Origin: Lactonifactor sp. BIOML-A5
GTDB taxonomy: Bacteria; Bacillota; Clostridia; Lachnospirales; Lachnospiraceae
NCBI RefSeq assembly: GCF_009677585.1
Contig: NZ_WKYV01000001.1
Coordinates: 253,001-317,000 of the forward strand
Length of the DNA: 64,000 nt
Reading direction: 5' to 3'
Position 1 is the stretch's first letter, and every line of letters begins with the position of its first letter. A model generated the notes under the pieces. The model ran no database searches. It was given only the letters and a program-made list of their open reading frames with translations, and was not told where the DNA came from. The translations under genes were made by a program, and so were the position numbers. This document shows, piece after piece, positions 43,856-52,950 of the stretch.

Positions 43856-45784
43856 ATGAAAAATTATTGTCATTATAATAAAAAGCTACTTTTTTGCAGC
43901 CTATTTTACATACTTCTAACACTCCTTTTGTACTCCTCGGTGAATCAAGCATATCCCTATTCCCTACAAAACGCCTGTCTATTAATACTACTAGTACTGA
44001 TCACAGTTGGGTTGATACCTCTTCAGCTATGTAAGGAGACGTTTTTATTAAAAATCTACGGTATTTTCATATTTATTATAACACCTTTTATCACTTACAT
44101 AATGATAGAGTTTTTAAACAATAATAATGCATTACAGTTGAGCGGTATACGTATTGCCATGAACCTTTTCTGGTATTATGCCATGTATTGCCTTCTCTTT
44201 GTCTTAAGTAACCGGACTTCACTTGCCTTAGTTGTCGGTAACGTCTTTTTTGTTTCAGCAGGGATTATTAATCAGTTTATATTACAGTTTAAAGGTGTCC
44301 CCATTCATCCTGGGGATTTGCTAGCCTTACAGACAGCTCTTAGTGTCTCAGATGCTTACACCTTTCAATTGAACCAAACTATGCTGCTTGTTATTATCAT
44401 TACAGTATTAATTTGTGTACTGGCTGTAAAAGGCAATCTCTCATGCTATAAATGGAAAGTCCGAATACCTATAAATCTATCGCTAATCTCGATCATCTTA
44501 ATTTATTCCTCATTTTTTTTCGATAAGCAATATATTGAAAAGATGGATGTTAGGCCTTATGTATGGAGCCGAACACAGGGGTATATTGATAATGGAACAC
44601 TATTGAGCTTTATGACAAATATAGAATACCTTTTTGCTGATAAGCCAGAAGGATATACTAAAGCTGCTGCACAGGAAGTATTATCTTCTTACTCGAACAA
44701 TACTGAAACTGGAAATGTAGTGATAAATAATGAGGCTCCTACTATTATAACTATCATGAATGAGTCTTTCTCTGACTTGACCAGATTAGGAGTTACAGAA
44801 ATGAGCAGTGACTATTTATCCTATTTTCATTCCATTGACACACCCATGGTTAGCGGGAATCTTTATGTATCCATCTGTGGCGGACTTACAAGCAATACAG
44901 AGTTTGAATTCCTGACAGGTAATTCAATGGCCCTTCTGCCAGAAGGCAGCATACCATTTATTAATTACGTGCATGAGGGTGCATCATCTATAATTGGAGA
45001 TTTAAACGAAAAAGGCTATAAAACCCATTTTATACATCCTTATGAGAGTACTGGCTGGGGGCGGGATATTGCTTATCAATGCTTCGGTGTAAGTAATACC
45101 AGTTTTATTGATGATTTCTACGATCCAGAATTATTACGAGGTAAGGTAAGCGATCGCAGCTCCTATGATAAGGTGATTGATATTTACAATAATAATGATA
45201 CTAACGCACCTCTTTTTATCTTTAACGTAACAATGCAAAATCATGGCGGCTATGATACAGGTTATGAAAAAAGCGTTACACTTAATATGAAGGGTGATTA
45301 CCCCCTCACAGAAGAATATCTTTCAATAGTTCAGCAATCAGACTCCGCACTCCAATTTTTGTTAGATTATTTTTCTCAAGAAGACTCACCTGTAATAATA
45401 CTTTTCTTCGGAGATCATCAGCCTTCAATAGAAGCTGAACTCTGGAATGAAGTAATTGGAAAACCAGAAGAAGAACGCACTATTGAGGAAATAATGATTA
45501 ATTATCAGGTACCTTTCTTCATATGGGCTAATTATGAAATTGAGGAAAAGGAGTACTCACATATAAGTGCTAATTACTTATCAAATCTCCTATATGAGAC
45601 TGCAGGACTGAACCTAAATGATTATCAGGTGTTTTTAAAAACCCTGTATGAAGACTGGCCGGTAATTACGGTACGAGGATGTATGGATACAGATGGCCAA
45701 TGGTTTTATTATGATGAAATTAAAGATCTGGAGGAAATCAAGAAATACCAGTATGTAGAATATTTGAATTTATTCGATTACTAA
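43856..45784 (+). CDS. LTA-synthase-family phosphoglycerol transferase
   Basis: 642 aa. Five or six N-terminal membrane helices (about 10-215), a linker, then an extracellular sulfatase-fold domain (about 290-570) with MNESFSDL (metal Glu/Asp), GLTSNTEFEFLTG holding the nucleophile Thr, and FFGDHQPS (metal Asp/His). Transfers phosphoglycerol or similar from phosphatidylglycerol to a glycolipid or glycan. It is in the LtaS/OpgB/teichoic-polymer family; whether it makes LTA or decorates a surface glycan is open. A short C-terminal extension (about 605-642) ends WFYYDEIKD, slightly reminiscent of wall-binding repeats. GGGAGGAAA upstream. Confidence 0.86.
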   Translation: MKNYCHYNKKLLFCSLFYILLTLLLYSSVNQAYPYSLQNACLLILLVLITVGLIPLQLCKETFLLKIYGIFIFIITPFITYIMIEFLNNNNALQLSGIRIAMNLFWYYAMYCLLFVLSNRTSLALVVGNVFFVSAGIINQFILQFKGVPIHPGDLLALQTALSVSDAYTFQLNQTMLLVIIITVLICVLAVKGNLSCYKWKVRIPINLSLISIILIYSSFFFDKQYIEKMDVRPYVWSRTQGYIDNGTLLSFMTNIEYLFADKPEGYTKAAAQEVLSSYSNNTETGNVVINNEAPTIITIMNESFSDLTRLGVTEMSSDYLSYFHSIDTPMVSGNLYVSICGGLTSNTEFEFLTGNSMALLPEGSIPFINYVHEGASSIIGDLNEKGYKTHFIHPYESTGWGRDIAYQCFGVSNTSFIDDFYDPELLRGKVSDRSSYDKVIDIYNNNDTNAPLFIFNVTMQNHGGYDTGYEKSVTLNMKGDYPLTEEYLSIVQQSDSALQFLLDYFSQEDSPVIILFFGDHQPSIEAELWNEVIGKPEEERTIEEIMINYQVPFFIWANYEIEEKEYSHISANYLSNLLYETAGLNLNDYQVFLKTLYEDWPVITVRGCMDTDGQWFYYDEIKDLEEIKKYQYVEYLNLFDY

Positions 45785-45904
45785 AGTGCTTATTACGCTT
45801 AATGCCTATATAATACCCCAAAATTTACATTAGTAACATACCCCTGGAAATAAGGCTACAGTTTATCTTAATTGATTCCTGCAGGGATATCAGGAAAAAG
45901 ATAT

Positions 45905-45937
45905 GGGGCATCATGAGTCGTAAAATCATGATGCCCC
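45905..45937. terminator. Terminator between convergent LTA-synthase-like and MBL/repeat genes
   Basis: GGGGCATCATGA (45905-45916) pairs exactly with TCATGATGCCCC (45926-45937). On the minus strand ATATCTTTTTCC follows, so it mainly ends the MBL/repeat gene; it may also stop the plus-strand transcript. Confidence 0.82.
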
Positions 45938-45986
45938 GCCTTAGGACTATATATCGCTCGGCAGCCCATTGTATTTAAGGTTAACA

Positions 45987-48356
45987 TCATGGTATCCAAA
46001 CCCCATTAGATGATAAATTGTAACTTTTATTATTAAGGACAATTCTTCCTGTTGCCATTGCCCCGTTAGAATTCAGGTAATACCAATTAGAGCCGTCCAG
46101 CAGCCAGCCAGTACTCATAGCGCCATCCACACTAAAATAATACCAATTATTTTTTATGTATTTCCAGCCGATCACCATAGCTCCATTAGCATTAAGGTAA
46201 TACTTTTTATTTCCTAATGGCAGCCATCCCACTGCCATATCACCATTTTTATATAAATAATACCAAATTCCGTTGTCCAAAAGCCATCCTGTAGCCATTG
46301 CACCATCTGGCTTTAAATAGTACCATTTATTATTTATATATTTCCAACCCACATTCATAATTCCATTATGGCTAAAATAGTACCAATTGTGACCAACTTC
46401 TTTCCAACCTACTACCATAGAACCGCTGGAATCAAGATAGTACCAATAACCATTATCTAAAACCCATCCCGTTTTCATCGTTCCATCAGTGCTCATAAAA
46501 TACCATGCATTCCCAATATATTTCCAGCCTGTTGTCATATTCCCTTTTTGAGGAATAAAATAATACCAGTGGCCTGCAATCTGGTTCCAACCTGTTGCCA
46601 TTTTACCATTTGAGTTCAGGTAATACCAAACTCCATTTAATTGAATCCAACCGGTATGCATAAAACTGTCATTTCCAAAGTAATACCAATATCCATCAAT
46701 AAATTTCCATTCGTTTTTTGCAAATGATGTATCTGAGTTCTGATATCTCCAGAATCCGCCTTCCTTTTTCCAACCTGCTACCGGAAAAGGTTGATCTGGC
46801 TGATAGATACCATCTTTATCTACATAATACTTTTGTTCTATCCAACAGTCTCTTTGCATTTTCCCCTCATTATCGTAATAAGAATACGCTTGACTCTCTT
46901 CATCATAATACCACCCGGTAGCAAAGGATCCGTCTTCTGTGATAAAATAAGTATCTTCACCATAGCTCCACCTGCCAACATCAGCTAGAACATTACCTTT
47001 ATCCTCAAAATAATATTTTTTACCATCAATCTTCTGCATTCCAGTTTTCTGGTAACACGTCCTGCCAAATTCATCAAAATAGTACAACGCATCATTAATC
47101 CAGAACCAGTCAGGCGTCAGGCTAACATAGTCAGTGGTTATTAGCTCTGGTGTTATGGTTGCCACAACAGCTGCAGAATTTGTACAAGTAGAAAAGATCT
47201 GAGCACCTTTTAATTCCGCCATCATACGTGAATCCTCTGTCACCCAGTTCATAGGGCCCGTTGTAACTACTGTTTTAGGATTTAACGAGGTCAAAAAATA
47301 TGAGGGATTGTTATATTCTCGACCATGATGGCACATTTTCATTAAATCCAAAGAAATTGTCCTCTGGCTGGTATTAGGTGAATCTCCTTGGTTTGGAGAG
47401 GGAACAGGAGCAAGGCGGCTTTGCGGCACGTCCATAACTATATCATCCAATGTATTCTGCGCATGTTCCTTTAGAGAGTGCATACTGTCGCCTTCGGGCA
47501 GTTCAATAGTGACGCTAGAATTCATATCATTCTCTATGTCTTCAGAATTATAAAGTTTATCAATTATTTGGTCTGCAATTTTAACACTATCTCCATCAAA
47601 CGGTTCCATATCTGAAGTTAGAAGAACAGTCTTATCAAAAGCTTCTATTAAGGTAACTAAACAATTGTTATTTTCACTTGATACCGGTATGATATTCCCC
47701 TCTTGGTCTCTATCTCTCTCGTAGTTTAGAATTTCTATATCCATATCTCCTAGAGACAGAAACCTATACTCTGCGTTTTCTTCAAAATCCAGATTGGTAA
47801 TAATTTCAGTTCCAGTATCTTCTGCTGCCTGGATAATACGGTCATAAACATATTGATTATCCCATAAGCGGTTCTCCTCAGCATCAGGGTTAAAATATGG
47901 ATCTTCCGGATTTATGCCATGCGCATCTGTCATATATTCGTCCTTATATTCATTTATATATAACCTTTTCGTTGGAAAATGCCTAATAATCTCATCGCCC
48001 GTTCCGATATGATCACTATGCGCATGTGTAGCAATATAGAATTCCAGTTCTTCAACTCCCAATTTCTCAAGATAATGTATTACTTGAGGGTCGAATCCCA
48101 AATGAGTAGTTATCCCTTCTCTAAGAGGATACTCTTCATTATTAGGATAATCCCAGTCTTCACCAGAATCTATCAAAGCAAAATGTCCATTGCTCTCTAA
48201 AAGTATCGCATCACCTGTAGTATACAAGGATATAAAATGTATTTTTGTCCCACCTTCATTCCCCTTTGCAGATACACCTATCACTGATGAAAACAATAAA
48301 GCAAATAGTAGCATTAGCATAAATACTATTTTTCTACTTTTTATATTCTTTATCAT
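45987..48356 (-). CDS. Secreted MBL enzyme with choline-binding-type repeats, Pce-like
   Basis: 789 aa. Signal peptide (1-30, FMLMLLFALLFSSVIGVSA), MBL catalytic domain (about 36-400) with THAHSDHIG, LLTSDMEPF and KMCHHGREY, then about 18 aromatic repeats of 20 residues (about 420-789), the last 13 regular (consensus W-x4-G-x-WYYL-x-x-G-MATG). The same order, MBL then choline-binding repeats, occurs in pneumococcal phosphorylcholine esterase Pce/CbpE, which trims phosphocholine from teichoic acids. So it is probably an extracellular phosphodiesterase held to the envelope. Ligand of the repeats (choline or other polymer) is not certain. Convergent to the LTA-synthase-like gene. Confidence 0.87.
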   Translation of the reverse strand: MIKNIKSRKIVFMLMLLFALLFSSVIGVSAKGNEGGTKIHFISLYTTGDAILLESNGHFALIDSGEDWDYPNNEEYPLREGITTHLGFDPQVIHYLEKLGVEELEFYIATHAHSDHIGTGDEIIRHFPTKRLYINEYKDEYMTDAHGINPEDPYFNPDAEENRLWDNQYVYDRIIQAAEDTGTEIITNLDFEENAEYRFLSLGDMDIEILNYERDRDQEGNIIPVSSENNNCLVTLIEAFDKTVLLTSDMEPFDGDSVKIADQIIDKLYNSEDIENDMNSSVTIELPEGDSMHSLKEHAQNTLDDIVMDVPQSRLAPVPSPNQGDSPNTSQRTISLDLMKMCHHGREYNNPSYFLTSLNPKTVVTTGPMNWVTEDSRMMAELKGAQIFSTCTNSAAVVATITPELITTDYVSLTPDWFWINDALYYFDEFGRTCYQKTGMQKIDGKKYYFEDKGNVLADVGRWSYGEDTYFITEDGSFATGWYYDEESQAYSYYDNEGKMQRDCWIEQKYYVDKDGIYQPDQPFPVAGWKKEGGFWRYQNSDTSFAKNEWKFIDGYWYYFGNDSFMHTGWIQLNGVWYYLNSNGKMATGWNQIAGHWYYFIPQKGNMTTGWKYIGNAWYFMSTDGTMKTGWVLDNGYWYYLDSSGSMVVGWKEVGHNWYYFSHNGIMNVGWKYINNKWYYLKPDGAMATGWLLDNGIWYYLYKNGDMAVGWLPLGNKKYYLNANGAMVIGWKYIKNNWYYFSVDGAMSTGWLLDGSNWYYLNSNGAMATGRIVLNNKSYNLSSNGVWIP
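45990..46772 (-). repeat. Thirteen ~60-bp tandem repeats encoding wall-binding modules
   Basis: In-frame repeats of 60-63 bp, each with a TACCA-type WYY codon block, giving the 13 regular aromatic modules. Divergence between units is moderate, so the array looks old, but repeats of this kind can change copy number. Confidence 0.85.
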
Positions 48357-48453
48357 ATAACCTTCCTCTCCCCTATCACATCCATGATTTTACAGAAATG
48401 TTTATATGCACTATTTTATCCTGCACAGTGTTTTCTATGTATATAATAACATT

Positions 48454-48482
48454 AGTATAGTATATGGATAAAATATGTGCAA
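48454..48482 (-). promoter_or_regulatory. Possible sigma-A promoter of the MBL/repeat gene
   Basis: TTGCAC, 17 bp, TATACT on the minus strand, leaving a leader of about 90 nt. Confidence 0.45.
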
Positions 48483-48525
48483 TATAAAAATATTACTATA
48501 AATTCAATCCAGAATATTTATTTGC

Positions 48526-48554
48526 TTGTTTACATATTAATAATATGTTATGAT
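48526..48554 (+). promoter_or_regulatory. Possible sigma-A promoter of the GT2-flippase pair
   Basis: TTGTTT, 17 bp, TATGAT, 42 bp before the ATG at 48596; AAGGAG precedes that start. Confidence 0.5.
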
Positions 48555-48595
48555 AATCTGCGGAACTTATTTATGTATTAAGGAGATAAATATAG

Positions 48596-49591
48596 ATGTT
48601 AGTCAGTATTATAGTTCCTGTATATAATGCGGAAAAATATTTAAAAGTTTGTATTAATAGTTTGTTGCAACAGACATTTACAAATATAGAAGTTATATTA
48701 ATTGATGATGAATCCACAGATTCTTCTGGAGATATATGTGATGAATATGCAATCAAGGATCCCCGGGTTAAAGTGTTCCATAAAAAGAACGGGGGAACTG
48801 CTGCAGCCAGGAATACTGGTTTAGAAATGGCTACTGGTGATTATATTACTTTTATTGACAATGATGACTACTGGATTAACACGGAATGTTTGCAGGAAAT
48901 AGTTAAGCAATTAACCGAGAGTCCTTCCGATGTACTAATGTTTTCTACAATTGATTACTGGCAGGATAAAAATCATTATAACTACCCTTCAAGGACCTGC
49001 TCAAGAAGTTCTGTCTTGCACCAAAAGCGTACCGATGCTATCCGGTCAATCATGGAAAAAGGGCTTTTATACCGAGCCGTTTGGTCTAAAGTAATAAAAA
49101 GGGAATTGATATTAAAAAATAATTTATATTTTTCTTCCGGTATACGGAATGAAGATACTGACTGGACTGCACGAATGTTATTAGCTGCCACCTCGTATGA
49201 CTGGTATGAAAAAGCTTTCTATGTATATAGAAAAGGACATACAGAAGCACAGACTAGTAAACCTAATACTTATCAAACCCTTAATGATTTAAAGAGCATC
49301 TGTATTAAATATATCAGAGCGGCTGAAAAAATTAACGATGCAGATTTTAAAAAGGTCTATCTAAGCTATCTTGCTTATCCATACTCCGTCTGGATGGCGC
49401 AAGCTGAATTTATTAAAAATGATATTATTATATCAGATAAACAAGAAATGAAACAATATTCATATCTTTTAAATTATGATATAGATCCTGGTGTAAAGCT
49501 AGTAGCAAGATTATACAAAACCTTCGGCTATAATATAACTGCAAAATTGCTTAAATTTTACTTAAAGCTTAAATATAAGATTGAAGGTTGA
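48596..49591 (+). CDS. GT2 glycosyltransferase (capsule type)
   Basis: 331 aa. GT-A domain (1-220) with SIIVPVYNAEKYL, LIDDESTDSSG, GTAAARNTGLEMATGDYITFIDNDDYW (DXD) and RNEDTDWTARML. Basic C-terminal tail. Adds a sugar to a lipid-linked glycan. Its stop overlaps the ribosome site of the flippase gene downstream, so the two are coupled. Markedly AT-rich. Donor and linkage unknown. Confidence 0.85.
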   Translation: MLVSIIVPVYNAEKYLKVCINSLLQQTFTNIEVILIDDESTDSSGDICDEYAIKDPRVKVFHKKNGGTAAARNTGLEMATGDYITFIDNDDYWINTECLQEIVKQLTESPSDVLMFSTIDYWQDKNHYNYPSRTCSRSSVLHQKRTDAIRSIMEKGLLYRAVWSKVIKRELILKNNLYFSSGIRNEDTDWTARMLLAATSYDWYEKAFYVYRKGHTEAQTSKPNTYQTLNDLKSICIKYIRAAEKINDADFKKVYLSYLAYPYSVWMAQAEFIKNDIIISDKQEMKQYSYLLNYDIDPGVKLVARLYKTFGYNITAKLLKFYLKLKYKIEG

Positions 49592-49593
49592 AT

Positions 49594-50874
49594 ATGGATA
49601 ATAAAATAAGAGTTACTAAGAGACAAATATACTTTTGGAATTTAGCAGGCAGCCTGTGTAATGCAGTTACATCCATGATTCTTTTAATGATTGTTACGAG
49701 AACCACAGACAATTATTATGCCGATATGTTCAGTTATTCTTTTGCTTTGTCACAACTGCTGGTTACCATAGGACTATTTCAAGTAAGAAACTATCAAGCA
49801 ACTGATGTAAGAGAAAAGTATGAATTCACAGACTACTTTACATTTAGAATCATAACCTGCTTCATTATGATGATATTTGCCTTTTTGTATGTCCAATTCA
49901 AAGGTTATACCTTAGATAAAAAAATTGTAATACTTTTTGTATGTCTTTACAAAAGCATTGAGGCAATGTCAGATGTTTTTCAGGGTCTTTTTCAGCAAAA
50001 AGGGAGATTAGATTTAGCAGGTAAATCTTTAACCTTAAAGGCAGTCTTCTCTAGTTTTATTTTTGCTGTTGGTATGTATATAACTAATAACTTAATTTTA
50101 TCATGCTCATTATTATTTATTAGCTCCTGCCTCTGTTTTGCTTTATATGATTTAAGAAAATATAGAGAATTTTCACAGTTAAATCATGTTATTCAACACA
50201 TAAAAAAATATTATAAAAGATTATATGGTATTTTCGGGCAGTGTTTCCCTCTTTTTATTAATGGATTCCTTATTATGGCAATATATAATGCACCTAAAAA
50301 TGCAATTGATCTATGCACGGAACAAAATATTCTACCACAAGGCATTCAGACAGATTATAATATAATCTTTATGCCTGCATCTGTAATTAATCTTTTTTTA
50401 ATATTTTTACGGCCATTTATGACAGAAATGGCTTATGCTTTATCACAAAATAGAAAAGACAGATTTTATAAGATGCTCTACAAAATAATAGGAGGTTTAT
50501 TTTTATTTGGTATATTATCTATTATCGGAGCATATTTGTTAGGTATCCCTATTTTGGAGGTTATTTATTCGAGACACTTAACCAAATATAAAACTGAACT
50601 TATTATGCTTATGATTGCAGGAGGAATGAGTTCTTTAGCAACAGCAATCGATAATATTATAACCGTAATCCGCATTCAGCATGTACTCGTCATAAGTTAT
50701 TTTTTATCCTGGATAGTAGCTAGACTTATTGCCTATCCATTAATAGAAAAATATGCTCTCTATGGAACTGTTGTCGCTTTTATGGTTACAATGTTAATCC
50801 TTTTGATATGTAATCTTCTAATCTTGTTATTTGGTCTAAAAAGGCATAAAGATAAACGAACAGGCTGTGACTGA
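49594..50874 (+). CDS. Wzx-like flippase / polysaccharide transporter
   Basis: 426 aa from the ATG at 49594 (GAAGG 6 nt upstream, inside the previous gene's end). About 12 membrane helices, MOP/MATE-type lipopolysaccharide flippase (NLAGSLCNAVTSMILLMIVTR at the start). Moves undecaprenyl-linked glycan units across the membrane. A second, different Wzx lies on the other strand at 52951-54207. Paired with the GT2 upstream; no polymerase in this small unit. Low similarity to canonical Wzx sequences by eye, so the exact cargo is open. Confidence 0.78.
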   Translation: MDNKIRVTKRQIYFWNLAGSLCNAVTSMILLMIVTRTTDNYYADMFSYSFALSQLLVTIGLFQVRNYQATDVREKYEFTDYFTFRIITCFIMMIFAFLYVQFKGYTLDKKIVILFVCLYKSIEAMSDVFQGLFQQKGRLDLAGKSLTLKAVFSSFIFAVGMYITNNLILSCSLLFISSCLCFALYDLRKYREFSQLNHVIQHIKKYYKRLYGIFGQCFPLFINGFLIMAIYNAPKNAIDLCTEQNILPQGIQTDYNIIFMPASVINLFLIFLRPFMTEMAYALSQNRKDRFYKMLYKIIGGLFLFGILSIIGAYLLGIPILEVIYSRHLTKYKTELIMLMIAGGMSSLATAIDNIITVIRIQHVLVISYFLSWIVARLIAYPLIEKYALYGTVVAFMVTMLILLICNLLILLFGLKRHKDKRTGCD

Positions 50875-50893
50875 ATGGTCACTTACCTGTTCG
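50857..50893. terminator. Terminator between convergent flippase and DUF2142 genes
   Basis: CGAACAGG-ct-GTGAC pairs with GTCAC-tta-CCTGTTCG. TTTATCTTTATG follows on minus. It overlaps the last codons of the plus-strand gene and ends the minus-strand capsule operon. Confidence 0.6.
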
Positions 50894-50905
50894 TTCGTCG
50901 TTATA

Positions 50906-52903
50906 TTACCTACCAACAATTCTGGAAAACACCTGAAGAACTGCTACAACCTGTATACACGTAAAAAGCATAACCAGATAATTATCTATATTTCTTTTCA
51001 AAACCACTACTCTGCTTCTAAACATAAAAATAATCAAAGGCAGAATTGGAATAAAGTATCTCCCCTGCACACCATCAATATGGTCTCTGCCCAACGGAGT
51101 AAAGTCAAGAAGTAACGCTAATAAGGTTGCTCCTATTACAGCAGCACAAATGCAGCCCATCCATACTTTTTCTTTCCAGTCGAATAATAACACATCCCTC
51201 TCTGTTTTCGCCGACGCTAGGAGTAATAGAATAAAAAACGCAATGACAAACATCCAAGGTAAATAAATCAAGTCCTTCCAGGTAAGCCTACATCCTAACA
51301 TACCAATAAGATAATCATCGCCATTTACTCGGATCGTATTTACAAACATTCTAATAGTATAACCAATATTCTGCAGCAACATAGGCAGAGTATGGCTTTC
51401 AAATTCCTGACCCAAACCGCCATAGGTTTGTCCCTGGGCCATATTTGAAAGAGAACTCATTCTCGCAATCCCTATTGACAGTATACCAGTCGTAAGCAAT
51501 AAACCGGTCCCCATCCATTTAGTTCCTTTTTTAGCGAATTTTGATTGAGGTATCAGCAGAATTAATCCAGCCAAAACGCAGTAAACAATCTTCACCGGTG
51601 CCAGGAAAAAATTCATAACCATAAGAATTATAATATTTATCCATGTTACAGCTTTTCTATTATATGCACAATAAAAACAGTAGCCAATCAATCCAAAGCT
51701 TAGCATATTAACTATAGTGTCATATGAATAAGAAGTAGCCAATTCTAGCGATCTCGGAAGTAATGCAACAATAAATAAAACCATTTTCCCAGCTGGCAGT
51801 TTTTTTATAGACCAGTAACATCCTAGCAAATAAAAAATCCCTGCAAACAGTTTTCCTAAATACAAGGTAGCCACTCCTCCAAGCCCCAACAGCATTCCCA
51901 GAGCAACTCCGATAGCCTGGGGTAGATAACTCCAGAACGGAACATTAATTGGTCCCCGTTCATAAGACGCGGGGCTTAAATCAGGATCATGTTCGAATAA
52001 ATTGTCATGGATAAGATTATACGTAGATTGATCCGGTCTCCAATGATTACTGTTTATAATCAGATCCGTTTTACGTATCATTGTATTCCCGTTCTCATCT
52101 AAACTTTCTTTCATCAATAATTTGTCAGCAACCGCATATGCACTGGCTATATGCCCTGGTTCATCAGGTGCAGACATGGGGGGGAAAACTGCCAGATAGA
52201 CAATGAGAAGTATCCCTCCCACCAATAAAAACAGCCTTTCCAGTCTACATCTCTTTATCCTTATCAGAAGATATACCGCTAGCACAAGGGCAAATAGTAT
52301 AAGGGAAATACCCCAAAACATTTTACTTATATAAGGACTTTTACCTAACACCCCAAAAGCAAGAGTGCCCTCAATTACTTTACCCGCCTTTGTAATTTGA
52401 CTGTTAAAATAAACTTCCTTTTTTGTGCCCTGGAGTATTAACTGTGTAGAAAGCTCCGCGCTTTCTACAGATATCTCAAATTCAATATCATCTCCGATTT
52501 TAGATTCGACAGGAGATTCGCAAATTAACTCCATACTATTTTTAGTAAGAGCTTCATTTATATCGGTATTCCATTCCTGGCAAACTACATTGTTTTTCTT
52601 CAGAGCAACTCTAATTATACCAGAAGTCTGCGCATCAGAAGCCTTACTAATTTTATACTTAAAGCTAATTCCACTTATTTCTTCCCTTGTAGCAGTAAAT
52701 GAAACAGTGGCTTTTTCACCATTTCTAAGTTCTATGATATCTTCCTCGGCGTTCAGGTTAAATAAATATGCACTGATTTTTTCATTAGCTGCCTTTTGAA
52801 AAATCTGTTCGTTATAAAATATAATTACTACTAATACCGATATTAAGATAAAACATACCTCAAGTATTTTATAAATTGTTCTTTTGGTTGTTGCATTGAT
52901 CAT
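50906..52903 (-). CDS. DUF2142 multi-pass membrane protein
   Basis: 665 aa. One N-terminal helix, an extracellular beta-rich insert (about 35-185), then about 11 helices with the family marks PPMSAPDEPGHIASAYAVAD and GVQGRYFIPILPL. DUF2142 proteins are found in capsule and teichoic acid loci and have GT-C-like topology, so sugar transfer from a lipid carrier on the outer face is likely but unproven. Last gene of the minus-strand capsule operon. A relative of the shorter gene at 25357-26718, sharing DE and QGRY motifs. Confidence 0.82.
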   Translation of the reverse strand: MINATTKRTIYKILEVCFILISVLVVIIFYNEQIFQKAANEKISAYLFNLNAEEDIIELRNGEKATVSFTATREEISGISFKYKISKASDAQTSGIIRVALKKNNVVCQEWNTDINEALTKNSMELICESPVESKIGDDIEFEISVESAELSTQLILQGTKKEVYFNSQITKAGKVIEGTLAFGVLGKSPYISKMFWGISLILFALVLAVYLLIRIKRCRLERLFLLVGGILLIVYLAVFPPMSAPDEPGHIASAYAVADKLLMKESLDENGNTMIRKTDLIINSNHWRPDQSTYNLIHDNLFEHDPDLSPASYERGPINVPFWSYLPQAIGVALGMLLGLGGVATLYLGKLFAGIFYLLGCYWSIKKLPAGKMVLFIVALLPRSLELATSYSYDTIVNMLSFGLIGYCFYCAYNRKAVTWINIIILMVMNFFLAPVKIVYCVLAGLILLIPQSKFAKKGTKWMGTGLLLTTGILSIGIARMSSLSNMAQGQTYGGLGQEFESHTLPMLLQNIGYTIRMFVNTIRVNGDDYLIGMLGCRLTWKDLIYLPWMFVIAFFILLLLASAKTERDVLLFDWKEKVWMGCICAAVIGATLLALLLDFTPLGRDHIDGVQGRYFIPILPLIIFMFRSRVVVLKRNIDNYLVMLFTCIQVVAVLQVFSRIVGR

Positions 52904-52950
52904 AATGCACTTTTACTCCTTCGCCGTATCTATCCTCAACATAGTTATAT

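Noticed and set aside
45990..46772. CRISPR-like or satellite array with 60-bp period
   Set aside because: The repeats are in frame, translate to aromatic wall-binding modules, and have no spacer structure.
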